A DNA stretch of 64,000 nt from the NCBI RefSeq assembly GCF_021391535.1, contig NZ_CP090066.1, forward strand, positions 1,997,501 through 2,061,500. The letters run 5' to 3'. The translations under genes were made by a program, and so were the position numbers. This document shows positions 37,596 to 46,372 of this stretch, piece by piece (the stretch's first letter is position 1; the number at the start of each line of letters is the position of its first letter). The DNA is from Aurantimonas sp. HBX-1 (lineage in GTDB: Bacteria > Pseudomonadota > Alphaproteobacteria > Rhizobiales > Rhizobiaceae). The notes below the pieces were generated by a model that searched no databases, had not been told where the DNA came from, and saw only the letters and a program-made list of their open reading frames with translations.

Positions 37596-38348
37596 TCAGG
37601 CCGCCCGGGCCCGAGCACGCCGTTCGAAGAAGCCGAGGAGCAGGAAGCCGAACGCGAAGCCGCCGAGATGCGCCTCCCATGCGACCGTGCCGCCGCCGAG
37701 AAACCCGCCCGCCGCGCTGCCGATCAGCAGGTTCGTCCCGAAGAAGACGGCGACGAATATCAGCACCGTGCGGTTTGCCAGCGCCTGGCGGATGGAAACG
37801 AGGGGCAGGAAGGGCTGCATCGAGGGCGCGACGGCCCCGCGTGGCCCGCCAAAGGCGAAGCGGCACGCGCCGCCCATCAGCGCCGAGACGACGCCGGAAG
37901 CACCGATGACGGGCGCGACGATTTCCGGGTTGAGCATGTAGAAGACGGCCGCGCCGGCCACGGCGCCGCAGCCGGAAAACAGCAGGAAGCGCATCGCGCC
38001 GAGCCGGCGTGCCACGGGCGTTCCGAAGGCCAGCAGCCAGACTGCGTTGACGCCGAGATGCATCCAGTCGCCGTGCAGGAACGAGTAGGTGAGTGGCGAC
38101 CAGATCCCGGCACCGGGCCGCTGGTAGGCGCAGAACTCGGCGGCGGCCTGATAGCAGCCGGGAATGAACGCGAAATCGACCAGGACGAACGAGTCCATCA
38201 CGGGATCGAGGAGGAACACCCGCACCGCATGGACGGCGATGTAGACGCAGATCAGCGCCAGCACGATGCCGGGGACGTTGAAGGCCGGCGGCGGGCGCTG
38301 CCGCCGGAACGCCGGTTCCGGCGCGTCATCGAGATCGTGCTGTGTCAT
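37596..38348 (-). CDS. rhomboid family intramembrane serine protease
   Basis: 250 residues with about six hydrophobic segments. The rhomboid dyad is S151 in GASGVVSA and H227 in WEAHLGGF, and HLGVN (97-101) supplies the oxyanion-side histidine and asparagine. An N-terminal cytosolic tail of about 25 residues precedes the first helix. It lies downstream of a strong terminator (38431-38461) on the same strand, so it is probably transcribed from its own promoter between 38349 and 38430, or by read-through. Confidence 0.92.
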   Translation of the reverse strand: MTQHDLDDAPEPAFRRQRPPPAFNVPGIVLALICVYIAVHAVRVFLLDPVMDSFVLVDFAFIPGCYQAAAEFCAYQRPGAGIWSPLTYSFLHGDWMHLGVNAVWLLAFGTPVARRLGAMRFLLFSGCGAVAGAAVFYMLNPEIVAPVIGASGVVSALMGGACRFAFGGPRGAVAPSMQPFLPLVSIRQALANRTVLIFVAVFFGTNLLIGSAAGGFLGGGTVAWEAHLGGFAFGFLLLGFFERRARARAA

Positions 38349-38430
38349 GGTCGCCCTTGTCGATGCGTCTTGTGGTTCACGACGGTCGATGGGCACATGG
38401 GAGGACACTGGCGGATTGTCACCCGCGGGC

Positions 38431-38461
38431 AAAAAAAAGCCGCCCCGCAAGAGGGGGCGGC
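38431..38461 (-). terminator. strong rho-independent terminator
   Basis: 8-bp GC stem (38439-38446 with 38454-38461) with a 7-base loop, followed on the minus strand by eight U residues. It lies upstream of the rhomboid start, so it must end a transcript coming from the intergenic region 38465-38700. Confidence 0.85.
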
Positions 38462-38656
38462 GAAAGCTCAGGCGAAACCCGACTGGAGGCCGAGATACGC
38501 TTATTGGTGCTGACGACAGGAGCCATATCTGTCCTGTCAATGCGTTAGACCTCAGAACGGCGCCGCGCAACGCGAACCCTTGGGCAGGGTTAACATCGGC
38601 GCGGCGCCCACGGCGCGGCGCGCTGCGGCGCGGCAATTCCATCCTGCGTTAAGTTT
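38431..38656 (-). ncRNA. candidate structured small RNA or leader RNA
   Basis: The 369-base gap between divergent rhomboid and PilZ genes has no supportable gene. On the minus strand it shows a promoter-like pair (38664-38693), then a long hairpin (10-bp arms 38559-38568 and 38599-38608 enclosing an inner 6-bp stem 38575-38580/38586-38591), a third hairpin (7-bp arms 38515-38521 and 38532-38538) and the terminator. This ordering is what a free-standing RNA of about 225 bases would look like. It could also be a terminated leader of the rhomboid gene. It was not matched to a named RNA family. Confidence 0.45.
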
Positions 38657-38663
38657 TCGGCGC

Positions 38664-38693
38664 TATAGAGTGACCACCACGGCGCGCATTCAA
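38664..38693 (-). promoter_or_regulatory. putative promoter of the candidate RNA
   Basis: Minus-strand -35 TTGAAT (38688-38693) and -10 TCTATA (38664-38669) are separated by 18 bases, pointing into the structured intergenic region. Confidence 0.4.
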
Positions 38694-38717
38694 CGCCGCC
38701 TTTAGAGCGAACGGTTG

Positions 38718-39326
38718 ATGACGCAGGCTCCGAAACAAGCGCCGAACGAGGAATTTGCGGAGCGTCGGCGATTCAGCCGGTTTCCCGTCGACATCCTCGG
38801 CCGATTCATGCGCGAGGACCATTCGGAGTATCCCTGCCGCGCCGAGAACATGTCGCCGGGCGACGTGGCGATCGCGACACCGGTGGAGCTTCGCGTCGGC
38901 GAGAACATCATCCTCTATCTCGACCATATCGGCCGGCTCGAGGGCGAAGTCATCCGGGCCTCGCCCGGGGGATTCGCGCTGCGCCTGAAGGGGACCGAAC
39001 GCAAGCGCGAGAAGTTGGCGGCGCAGCTCACCTGGCTGGTGAACCGCCACGAGCTCGACCTGCCGGAGGACCGCCGCCACGAGCGTGTCGCGCCGGAGAA
39101 CCCGTTCGTCGACGTGGTGCTGGACGACGGGCGCCGTTACCAGGTCCGCATCATAGACCTGTCCCTGTCCGGCGCGGCGGTGTCGAGCAAGGTCCGGCCG
39201 GCGATCGGCGCGCGCGTGACCATGGGCACGACGCAGGGCCGGGTCGTCCGGCATCTGGAAGGTGGCTTCGCCATCGAGTTCGGTGCGCTCAGCGCCAGCG
39301 AGACCTTCGCGCGCAGCATCGGCTGA
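38718..39326 (+). CDS. tandem PilZ-domain protein
   Basis: 202 residues with two PilZ domains, which usually bind cyclic di-GMP. Domain 1 (about 15-100) has the RxxxR loop (R17-R21), but its second motif is N44-M-S-P-G-D49, with Asp where the final Gly is expected. Domain 2 (about 118-200) has a full RxxxR (R119-R123) and D147-L-S-L-S-G152. There is no output domain or membrane segment. The start is ATG 38718; a TTG sits directly before it. Control of motility, polysaccharide or the cell cycle is typical of such proteins; the partner is unknown. Confidence 0.88.
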   Translation: MTQAPKQAPNEEFAERRRFSRFPVDILGRFMREDHSEYPCRAENMSPGDVAIATPVELRVGENIILYLDHIGRLEGEVIRASPGGFALRLKGTERKREKLAAQLTWLVNRHELDLPEDRRHERVAPENPFVDVVLDDGRRYQVRIIDLSLSGAAVSSKVRPAIGARVTMGTTQGRVVRHLEGGFAIEFGALSASETFARSIG

Positions 39327-39643
39327 AACCCGCGGCACCGCCGGGTTCCATCTCTTCGCTTAGCCTGCCCCGACGCTTCCTCATCCCTTAGACGACGTGC
39401 CCGCCCCCGGCGACGGACTTGGGGCGCCGCTCCGCGTGCGGCTGGCGGCTGCCGCGCGGCCGGCAACCTTCCGCGACACGGCGCCGACGAGCGGAGCCTC
39501 CGTCGCCCGTCCTTTACACATCTTCCCGCCGCGCTGATGCGAACGGGCGGACCGGGTCCGCTTCGCAACGCGAAGCCGCGTCGACACCGTGGTGAATGAA
39601 AACCCAACGTGAACGCTGCAAATTGCCGCCGCGGATTCAGCTC

Positions 39644-39673
39644 TTGCAAGTAAACTTATGAACTTTTCTATAA
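39644..39673 (+). promoter_or_regulatory. putative promoter upstream of the transglutaminase-like gene
   Basis: TTGCAA (39644-39649) and CTATAA (39668-39673) are 18 bases apart (17 if TCTATA at 39667 is taken), in a markedly AT-rich stretch unlike its surroundings. The start would leave a leader of about 80 bases. The rest of the 432-base gap 39327-39758 holds no supportable gene, only a short GCTTCGC/GCGAAGC inverted repeat near 39560-39580. Confidence 0.45.
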
Positions 39674-39758
39674 AACATTGATACGAATGCCAACACGACA
39701 TTTCGCTTCAAAGTAAAACGATCATGTCATTCTCCCACTACAGACGGGGAGAAAGAAC

Positions 39759-40361
39759 ATGCAGAACTTCATCGGCAAGGCCATCGCAGCAGCATCGCTC
39801 CTGGCGGCCGCTTTCGTGGCGACGCCGGCTGCGGCGGACAACGCGGCCATGCTCACCACCGGCATGACGTCCCAGCCGGTCGGCCACTACGAGTTCTGCA
39901 AGGCCTATCCCGACACGTGCCGGCGCAACGACAGCGTCGGGCTGGTCCGGATGACCCGTGACAGCTGGTCGACCCTGGTGGAGGTCAACAGCGCGGTGAA
40001 CAACGCCATCTTCGCCCGCACCGACCAGGACATGCACGGCGTCCCGGAACTGTGGTCCTACCCGACCGTCCAGGGCGACTGCGAGGATTTCGTGCTGCTG
40101 AAGCAGTACATGCTGGCCCGCGAAGGCATTCCGGCTTCGGCGCTGCTGATCACCGTCGTCCGCCAGCCGAACGGCGAAGGCCATGCGGTGCTGACGGTCC
40201 GGACCGACCGGGGCGACTACATCCTCGACAATCTCGACGATCGCGTCCTCGCCTGGAGCGACACCGACTACCAGTTCCTCAAGCGGCAGTCCGAGCGTGA
40301 CGCCGGCAAGTGGGTCGGCATCGCCGACGACCGCAACATGCTGGTCGGTAGCGTTCGCTAG
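39759..40361 (+). CDS. transglutaminase-like cysteine peptidase (BTLCP/DUF920 family)
   Basis: 200 residues with a cleavable signal peptide (about 1-26, ending PAAA). The catalytic triad of the papain-like fold is C108 (QGDCEDFV), H142 (GHAVLTV) and D157 (DYILDN). Bacterial transglutaminase-like cysteine proteinases of this type are periplasmic; LapG, which cleaves an adhesin and is controlled by c-di-GMP, is a relative. GGGGAGAA lies before the ATG. It lies directly after a PilZ gene, but with its own promoter. Confidence 0.92.
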   Translation: MQNFIGKAIAAASLLAAAFVATPAAADNAAMLTTGMTSQPVGHYEFCKAYPDTCRRNDSVGLVRMTRDSWSTLVEVNSAVNNAIFARTDQDMHGVPELWSYPTVQGDCEDFVLLKQYMLAREGIPASALLITVVRQPNGEGHAVLTVRTDRGDYILDNLDDRVLAWSDTDYQFLKRQSERDAGKWVGIADDRNMLVGSVR

Positions 40362-40416
40362 AACACCTCCGCAGGGGCCGGCGACCCCTCCCCGGAGCCG
40401 CAGCCCCAAAACAGGA

Positions 40417-40448
40417 ACGAGCCGTGCACCGAAGGGCGCACGGCTCGT
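40417..40448. terminator. bidirectional terminator
   Basis: Perfect 11-bp stem (40417-40427 with 40438-40448) with a 10-base loop between convergent genes. The plus strand continues TTTCAC and the minus strand TTCCTGTTTT, so it can serve both the transglutaminase-like gene and the DUF3126 gene. Confidence 0.75.
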
Positions 40449-40488
40449 TTCACATCGGGTTCATCGATCGCCGCGGCTGCGGCGACGG

Positions 40489-40698
40489 CTATTCCAGGTC
40501 GATGTCGAGGATCGTCATGGTGAAGTGGTACGACAGTTCGTCCTCGTCCGTATCCTTGGCCAGAAGTCCGACGAACTCCTTGTTCAGGTAGACCTCGGCC
40601 GAGTCGGATTTGCGGGCCAGCGGACGGATCTCGAGGTCCGCGGCCTTGAAGCTCTTCCTGAGATAGGCCTCGACCTTGCGGATTTCGTCAGGCTTCAC
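40489..40698 (-). CDS. DUF3126 family small protein
   Basis: 69 residues starting at GTG 40698 with GGAGAG upstream. The sequence MKPDEIRKVEAYLRKSF and the C-terminal FTMTILDIDL match the small alphaproteobacterial DUF3126 family of unknown function. It lies downstream of cysE on the same strand (69-base gap), a pairing that recurs in rhizobia. Confidence 0.9.
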   Translation of the reverse strand: MKPDEIRKVEAYLRKSFKAADLEIRPLARKSDSAEVYLNKEFVGLLAKDTDEDELSYHFTMTILDIDLE

Positions 40699-40767
40699 GG
40701 GGCTCTCCTCAACTTGTTCGGGAGCCTTAAGCTAGGCCGAAGCGGACGAAATCAATGCTCCGTCGCA

Positions 40768-41592
40768 TCAATCGCTGCGTTCGAGGCTCTGGTCCATGGC
40801 CCGGGCGGGCTCGTGACAGTCGCCAGGCGTGCCGATGATCTTGGCCGGCACCCCCGCCACCGTGGTGTGCGGCGGTACCGGCTTCAGGACGACCGAACCC
40901 GCGGCGATCTTGGAGCACTCGCCGATTTCGATGTTGCCGAGAATCTTCGCCCCGGCACCAATCAGGACGCCGCGACCGATCTTCGGGTGCCGATCGCCGA
41001 ACTCCTTGCCGGTCCCGCCGAGCGTCACGTTCTGCAGGATCGACACGTCGTCCCCGATCGCCGCGGTGAAGCCCACGACGAGGCCCGTCGCGTGGTCGAG
41101 GAAGATCCCGCGGCCCATGCGGGAGGCCGGGTGGATGTCGGTCTGGAACACCGCCGAGGAGCGGGCCTGGAGATAGAGGGCGAAGTCCCGGCGCCCCTCG
41201 CTCCACAGCCAGTGCGCCAGCCGGTGCGTCTGGATCGCGTGGAAGCCCTTGAAGTAGAGCAGCGGTTCTATGTAGCGCTCGCAGGCGGGATCGCGGTCGA
41301 AGACGGCCTGGATGTCGCTGCGCAGCGTCTCGCTGAAGCTGCCTTCCGAGCCGAGCAGGTCGCTGTAGGCCTGGGCGATCAGCACGGCCGGCACGTCGGG
41401 ATGATCCAGACGCTGCGACACGCGGTGAATCAGCGCCATTTCCAGGCTCGGCTGGTTGAGGATCGTCGCATGGATGAAGCCGGCCAGCACCGGCTCCCGG
41501 GAGGCCACGCCTTCGGCCTCGCGACGGACCTGCGCCCAGATCGGATCGACCGGATGCAGTTTTTCCTGGGTCTGCGAAACGCGGATGTTCAT
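40768..41592 (-). CDS. cysE: serine O-acetyltransferase
   Basis: First step of cysteine synthesis, 274 residues with ATG 41592 chosen for the GGGAG site six bases upstream (an in-frame ATG at 41619 is alternative). The N-terminal helical domain is followed by a left-handed beta-helix of hexapeptide repeats ending in GAGAKILGNIEIG and AAGSVVLKPV. Catalytic HPASRMG and DHATG histidine/aspartate segments are present. The C-terminal tail ends SLERSD, not the isoleucine seen in feedback-sensitive enterics, so complex formation with CysK cannot be assumed. Confidence 0.95.
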   Translation of the reverse strand: MNIRVSQTQEKLHPVDPIWAQVRREAEGVASREPVLAGFIHATILNQPSLEMALIHRVSQRLDHPDVPAVLIAQAYSDLLGSEGSFSETLRSDIQAVFDRDPACERYIEPLLYFKGFHAIQTHRLAHWLWSEGRRDFALYLQARSSAVFQTDIHPASRMGRGIFLDHATGLVVGFTAAIGDDVSILQNVTLGGTGKEFGDRHPKIGRGVLIGAGAKILGNIEIGECSKIAAGSVVLKPVPPHTTVAGVPAKIIGTPGDCHEPARAMDQSLERSD

Positions 41593-41736
41593 CGTGCTCT
41601 CCCGGACGGGCATCGTCACGCATCGAGGATGCCTATGTAGAATAGGACTGTCGGGCCGTCAGTAAAAGATGCCGCCGATGCACGCGACGGTGACCGCACG
41701 CGGCGACGTTCGGCCTTGGCGGCAACGGCCGGCTTG

Positions 41737-42492
41737 TCAGCCTTCCGAGAGGAAGCTGACGACGGCCTGCTTGAACGTCCTGTCGCCCACCGCCAGCATG
41801 TGGTCCCGGCCGGCAATGTCGAAGGCCCGCGCATCCGGCATCAGTGCCGCGAGTTCCGCGGCGGAGCCGGCAAGATCGTCGCGCGTTCCGACGCCGATCA
41901 GCGTCGGCTGGCGGATCCGGCCGACGTCCGCCGGCGTCAGTTCCTCGCGGGCGGTCGAGATGCAGGCGGCGAGCGCCACGCGATCACTCTTCGTCCGGTC
42001 GGCGAAGGCACGGAACATCCGGCCCCGTTCGTCCGTCACGTCATCGAGCGAGGGCGCCAGCAGCGCGTCGGCGATCGTGTCCCAGTTGCCGACGCCAGTG
42101 ACGAGCCCCATGCCGAGCCCGCCGAAGACGATGCGCGAGAAGCGCTCGGGCGCCGCCAGCGCGGCGAAGGCCGCGACCCGTGCCCCCATCGAGTAGCCGA
42201 ACACCGCCGAGCGGGCGATGCCCAGATGATCGAGCAGCGCCACGGCGTCGCCCGCCATCCTTGCCGGCCGATAGGCATCCGGATCGGTCGGCTTGGCGCT
42301 GTTGCCATGGGCCCGGTGGTCGAAGGCGACGACGCGGAAACCGGCATCGCCCAGCGTGCTGACCCAGCCGGTGTCGATCCAGTTGACGCGCATCGACGAG
42401 GCGAAGCCGTGCATCAGCAGGACGCTCCTGCCGTCGGGATTGCCCTCGTCGATGAAGGCGAGTTCCAGGCCGTCGCTGGTGAAATGGTTCAT
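41737..42492 (-). CDS. alpha/beta-hydrolase
   Basis: About 251 residues. The oxyanion HGFASS loop, nucleophile elbow GYSMGA, aspartate in GTRDDL and the C-terminal GRDHMLA histidine form the usual catalytic triad. It is of the general esterase/haloperoxidase-like type with no signal peptide. The start is not certain: ATG 42492 or 42501. It is divergent from the CHCC zinc-protein gene (141-base gap); substrate unknown. Confidence 0.85.
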   Translation of the reverse strand: MNHFTSDGLELAFIDEGNPDGRSVLLMHGFASSMRVNWIDTGWVSTLGDAGFRVVAFDHRAHGNSAKPTDPDAYRPARMAGDAVALLDHLGIARSAVFGYSMGARVAAFAALAAPERFSRIVFGGLGMGLVTGVGNWDTIADALLAPSLDDVTDERGRMFRAFADRTKSDRVALAACISTAREELTPADVGRIRQPTLIGVGTRDDLAGSAAELAALMPDARAFDIAGRDHMLAVGDRTFKQAVVSFLSEG

Positions 42493-42632
42493 GCTCTGCA
42501 TCCGTTCTGTCCGGCGGCGGTGATCGTCGGGCACCGGAATAAGGGCGGTGACGCGCCGGCGCCACCCCTGTTCAATCACCGTCGCCGCCAGTATGGTCCG
42601 CCGCGTTGCAATGAGAGCCAGGGTCTAAAGCG

Positions 42633-42878
42633 ATGGCCGGACACCGGATCCCGCATTTCCAGAACGATGTCGGCGCCGACATGATCGAGATCGGCGTGAC
42701 GGAGTTCATGTGCTGCGGCGCGACGCCGCCCTACGACCATCCGCACGTCTATCTCGACATGGGCGACGAGCGGGAGATCGTCTGCGGCTACTGTTCGACG
42801 CTCTACCGCTACGATTCGGCCCTCAAGCCCGACGAGACCCGGCCGGCCGGCTGCCGCCTCGTCGAAGCAGCTGCGTAG
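42633..42878 (+). CDS. zinc-finger CHCC domain protein
   Basis: 81 residues. C27/C28, H36 or H38, C51 and C54 fit the zf-CHCC domain (C-x8-H-x14-C-x2-C), the same fold as complex I subunit NDUFS6. The protein is very short and basic functions are unknown; its eukaryotic relative helps complex I assembly. It lies 16 bases upstream of the monooxygenase. Confidence 0.88.
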   Translation: MAGHRIPHFQNDVGADMIEIGVTEFMCCGATPPYDHPHVYLDMGDEREIVCGYCSTLYRYDSALKPDETRPAGCRLVEAAA

Positions 42879-42894
42879 GCCCCTGCCCGCCACC

Positions 42895-44043
42895 ATGGCC
42901 GGCGACGGCATCGTCATCGTCGGGGCGGGTATCGCCGGGCTGACGCTGGCGCTGGAGCTTGGCCGACGGGGCATTGCCTCCACCATTCTCGAACGCGCAT
43001 CCCGGCTGGAAGAAGTCGGCGCAGGCCTGCAGCTTTCCGCCAACGCGCTGCGGGTGCTGTGGCGGCTCGGGCTGCGCGATGCGCTGGACGAGGTCGGCAC
43101 CGCCGCCGCGTCGGTGACTCTGCGCGACGCGCGCGGCGGCCGGCGCATCGCCCGCGTGCCGGTCACCGGGGACGACGGCACTCCCTATCTCGCCCTGCAC
43201 CGCGCCGATCTGCAGGCCGCGCTCCTCGCAGCGGCAATGCGGACGGACCTCGTGACGCTCCGCCTCGGCGCGGCGGTCTCGGCCCTGTCGCTGGAGCCCG
43301 ACCACGTCCGGCTCCAGGTGAACGAGGCCGGCGGCGACCGCGACATCCGCGCCGCCCTCGTGGTCGGGGCGGACGGCGTCCGCTCGACAATCGCCCACGC
43401 GCTCCGCCTGAAGGGGCCCGATCCGGCGGTGAACGTGGCCTGGCGGGCGACCATCGATACGAACGATGGCGCGGCAGACCGCGGAGGCGTCGAAGCCTGG
43501 CTCGGGCCACGCCGCCACGCCGTCGCCTATCCGATCTCGCGCGGCCGCCGGACCAATCTTGTGCTCATCGAGCCGGTCGCCGACGGCGAGGATGCGGCGG
43601 GCCTTGCACAGCGTTTCGCCGACTGGGATCCGCGGCTCCGGGCGATGATCGCAGAGGCCGGCGGCTTCACCGCCTGGCCCCTGCAGGCCGTCGCGTCCGA
43701 CCGCCCGTGGCGCCATCTCGACGATCGTGTGGCACTCATCGGGGATGCAGCCCACGCCATGCCGCCTTACGCGGCGCAGGGTGCTGGCATGGCCATCGAG
43801 GATGCGGCGGTCCTTGCCGCGGCCCTCGCGGCGGCGCCGGATCGCCATGTCTCGCTGGCGCGCTACGAATCGGAGCGTCGAGAGCGGATCGATCGGCTCC
43901 GGCGCCGCGTCGCCTTCCACCGCTTCGTCTACCACCTGCCGCGGCCGCTCAGCCTCGGTCGCAACGCCCTGCTGGCGCTGCGGGACCCGGAGAGCCTGCG
44001 CCGCGACCTCGCCTGGCTCTACGACTGGCGTCCGCCCGAGTAG
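42895..44043 (+). CDS. FAD-dependent monooxygenase
   Basis: 382 residues of the p-hydroxybenzoate/salicylate-hydroxylase class. The N-terminal GXGXXG dinucleotide fold is IVIVGAGIAGLTLALELG, the DG motif is VVGADGVRS, and the second FAD motif is VALIGDAAHAMPPYAAQGA. No membrane anchor. It is linked to the CHCC gene by 16 bases. The substrate is unknown; similarity to 3-hydroxybenzoate/salicylate hydroxylases only defines the class. Confidence 0.9.
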   Translation: MAGDGIVIVGAGIAGLTLALELGRRGIASTILERASRLEEVGAGLQLSANALRVLWRLGLRDALDEVGTAAASVTLRDARGGRRIARVPVTGDDGTPYLALHRADLQAALLAAAMRTDLVTLRLGAAVSALSLEPDHVRLQVNEAGGDRDIRAALVVGADGVRSTIAHALRLKGPDPAVNVAWRATIDTNDGAADRGGVEAWLGPRRHAVAYPISRGRRTNLVLIEPVADGEDAAGLAQRFADWDPRLRAMIAEAGGFTAWPLQAVASDRPWRHLDDRVALIGDAAHAMPPYAAQGAGMAIEDAAVLAAALAAAPDRHVSLARYESERRERIDRLRRRVAFHRFVYHLPRPLSLGRNALLALRDPESLRRDLAWLYDWRPPE

Positions 44044-44263
44044 CCACCGTTGAAGACCCGAGGGCGGAACGGCGATGCCGCCCCGGCGTTCACCGAAAGC
44101 GGAGCTCCGAGTGCCGCGTCCGACAGGCCGGGCGTCGGCCCGGTTCAGGCGCGGTTCATCCGACAGACGGATACATGCCGGTCATCAGGTCCGGCACACC
44201 CGCATGGCAACCGCCGGGCGGCCGCTGACGGACCGCAAGGGACAGATCAACGAGGTGAAGAAC

Positions 44264-46315
44264 ATGCCGAATTTGAAACGAACAGGCCGGCTGGTGGGCG
44301 TAGCGGCACTGGCCGCCTCCACGGCCCTCAGCGGGCCGTTCGCGGCCTATGCGCAGGACGCCGCCCCTTATCGGCTGGCGCAGGCCGAAGAGCCAGCACC
44401 CGTCATCGTCCCCGACGTCGCGGCGCCGGAAGAACCGATCGTCGAGGAGCCGGCACCGGCCCCTGAGCCCGACGCACCCGCAGTAGAGGAACCTGCGCCT
44501 GCGCCGGAAGCGCCGCCGGTGGAAGAGCCCGCGCCAGCTCCTGAACCGGCGCCCGAGCCGGAAGTCCCGGCAGAGGCGCCTGTCGTCGAGGAGCCGCCGG
44601 TCGAAGAGCCGGCCGTAGAGGCGCCGCCCGCAGAGGAGCCTGCTCCGGAAGCGCCGGTCGAGGAGCCTGCTCCGGAGGCCCCGCCGGTCGAGGAACCCGC
44701 CGCAGAAGCGCCGGTAGAGACGCCGGAAGCGGCTCCGGAACCGGAACCCGCACCCGAGCCGGAAGCCGCTCCCGCCGCCGAGACGCCGGCAGCGGAAGAA
44801 GCGCCGGCTGCGGAGGTAGCCCCGACTGCGGAGGAAGCCGCACCTGCAGCGCCGGTCGAGCCCGCTCCTTCGGCTGAAGAGGCTGCACCGGCTGACGCTG
44901 TGCCGGAGACGCTGGAAGCGCCGGTCGAATCGCCGGCTGGCGAGCTTGCGCCCGCACCGGAAGGCGAGGCGCCGGCAGAGACGGCTCCCGCAGACGCCGT
45001 GCCGGCCGACTCCGCTCCCGCCGCTGACGCTCCGTCAGATGCCGCAGCCCCGACGGCGGATGCGGCGGCACCCGCACCAGCCGAGGCGCCCGCGCCAGCC
45101 GGCGAAGTGGCTGCGCCTTCTCCCGAGGCCGCCGCTGCCCCTGTCGCGCCACCGCCTCCCGTGGAAGAGGCCGAGCCTGTTTCCGCTGAGATCCAGAACG
45201 AGCCCGTTCCTGAAGGCGGCGTCAGCCAGAGCGATGCGCGGGTCCAGCAGCTGGCCGAGCCGGTCGAGGTCCGCTCGGCCCTCGCCGAGCCCGGCGAGCG
45301 CATCGAGGCGCCGGCCGGATCGACGACGATCAACAACAGCACCGTCACCAACAACACCACCGTGAACAACACGACGACCACCAACACGGTCGTCCAGCAG
45401 GCACCGCTGCCTCCCGGGGCGGAAGTAGTCGAGCGGGTTGGCGATCGCGACATCCTGTCGATCGTCGGAGCCGGCGTCGCCGGCGCCGTCGTCGGCGGGG
45501 CCGCGGCCTATTTCATCCGCGGCAACGACGACGACCGCATCGCGGCGAATGCCGAGGAGCGCTACTACGAGCGTCTGCCCGGCGAGCGGACCCGCCAGAT
45601 CGTGGTGCGGGACAACGGCGTGCAGGTCATCACCATCACCAATCGCTATGGCGACGTGATCCAGCGCTCGCGGGTCATGCCCGACGGCCGCGAGGTGGTG
45701 CTGTTCTACGATCCATACGAGCGCGACTATGACGACGGTGGCTACTACGAGGATCCGGCAGAAGACCTCGGTCCCATCGACCTGCTGATCCCGATGGACG
45801 AGTACATCGTCGATCCGCGCGAGCCGGACGAGGACCTCTACTACCGGACCATCGTGGCGCCGCCGGTCGAGACGGTCGAGCGGATCTATTCCGTCAACGA
45901 GGTGCGTCGATCCAAGCGCATCCGGGACAAGGTGCGCCGGATCGACCTGAGCACGATCAACTTCGCCTTCGGCTCGGACGCCATCTCGCAGGAGCAGGTT
46001 CCCAACCTGCAGGCGCTCGCCGACGCGATCGCGCGCGTCATCGAGAAGAACCCGGCGGAGACCTTCCTGATCGAGGGCCACACCGACGCGGTGGGTAGCG
46101 AACTGGCCAATCTCGCACTGTCCGACCGCCGGGCCGAGAGCGTGGCTGCCGCCCTCACCGAGTATTTCGACGTGCCGGCGGAGAACCTGGTCACCCAGGG
46201 CTACGGCGAGGAATATCTGAAGGTCGATACGCAGGAGGAGAATGCCGACAACCGTCGGGTGACGGTCCGGCGCATCACCTCGCTGGTCAAGCCGGTTGAG
46301 AGCGCCGCGCGCTAG
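44264..46315 (+). CDS. OmpA-domain envelope protein with a long Pro/Ala/Glu-rich region
   Basis: 683 residues starting at ATG 44264 with AGGTGA upstream. Signal peptide about 1-30 (ending AAYA). Residues about 42-345 are low-complexity repeats of Pro, Ala, Glu and Val (EEPAP, APVEEP), a probable extended periplasmic spacer. A Thr/Asn-rich tract (355-378) is followed by one transmembrane-like helix rich in Gly (about 396-420) and a conserved YYERLPGERTRQIVVR region. The C-terminal OmpA domain (about 563-675) has NFAFGSDAI, GHTDAVGSELAN and NRRVTV for peptidoglycan binding. Confidence 0.88.
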   Translation: MPNLKRTGRLVGVAALAASTALSGPFAAYAQDAAPYRLAQAEEPAPVIVPDVAAPEEPIVEEPAPAPEPDAPAVEEPAPAPEAPPVEEPAPAPEPAPEPEVPAEAPVVEEPPVEEPAVEAPPAEEPAPEAPVEEPAPEAPPVEEPAAEAPVETPEAAPEPEPAPEPEAAPAAETPAAEEAPAAEVAPTAEEAAPAAPVEPAPSAEEAAPADAVPETLEAPVESPAGELAPAPEGEAPAETAPADAVPADSAPAADAPSDAAAPTADAAAPAPAEAPAPAGEVAAPSPEAAAAPVAPPPPVEEAEPVSAEIQNEPVPEGGVSQSDARVQQLAEPVEVRSALAEPGERIEAPAGSTTINNSTVTNNTTVNNTTTTNTVVQQAPLPPGAEVVERVGDRDILSIVGAGVAGAVVGGAAAYFIRGNDDDRIAANAEERYYERLPGERTRQIVVRDNGVQVITITNRYGDVIQRSRVMPDGREVVLFYDPYERDYDDGGYYEDPAEDLGPIDLLIPMDEYIVDPREPDEDLYYRTIVAPPVETVERIYSVNEVRRSKRIRDKVRRIDLSTINFAFGSDAISQEQVPNLQALADAIARVIEKNPAETFLIEGHTDAVGSELANLALSDRRAESVAAALTEYFDVPAENLVTQGYGEEYLKVDTQEENADNRRVTVRRITSLVKPVESAAR

Positions 46316-46342
46316 GCGGGGCACTCACGGAGAACGACGACG

Positions 46343-46372
46343 AACGGCGGCCCCAGGGCCGCCGTTTTCGTT
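46343..46372 (+). terminator. rho-independent terminator of the OmpA-domain gene
   Basis: 10-bp stem AACGGCGGCC/GGCCGCCGTT (46343-46352 with 46357-46366) with a four-base loop, followed by TTCGTTTG, 27 bases after the stop. The remaining gap to 46637 holds nothing supportable. Confidence 0.75.

Noticed and set aside
36984..37866. Long N-terminal extension of the CBS protein
   Set aside because: The extra 116 residues are of shadow-like composition and the ATG at 37518 has a good ribosome site.
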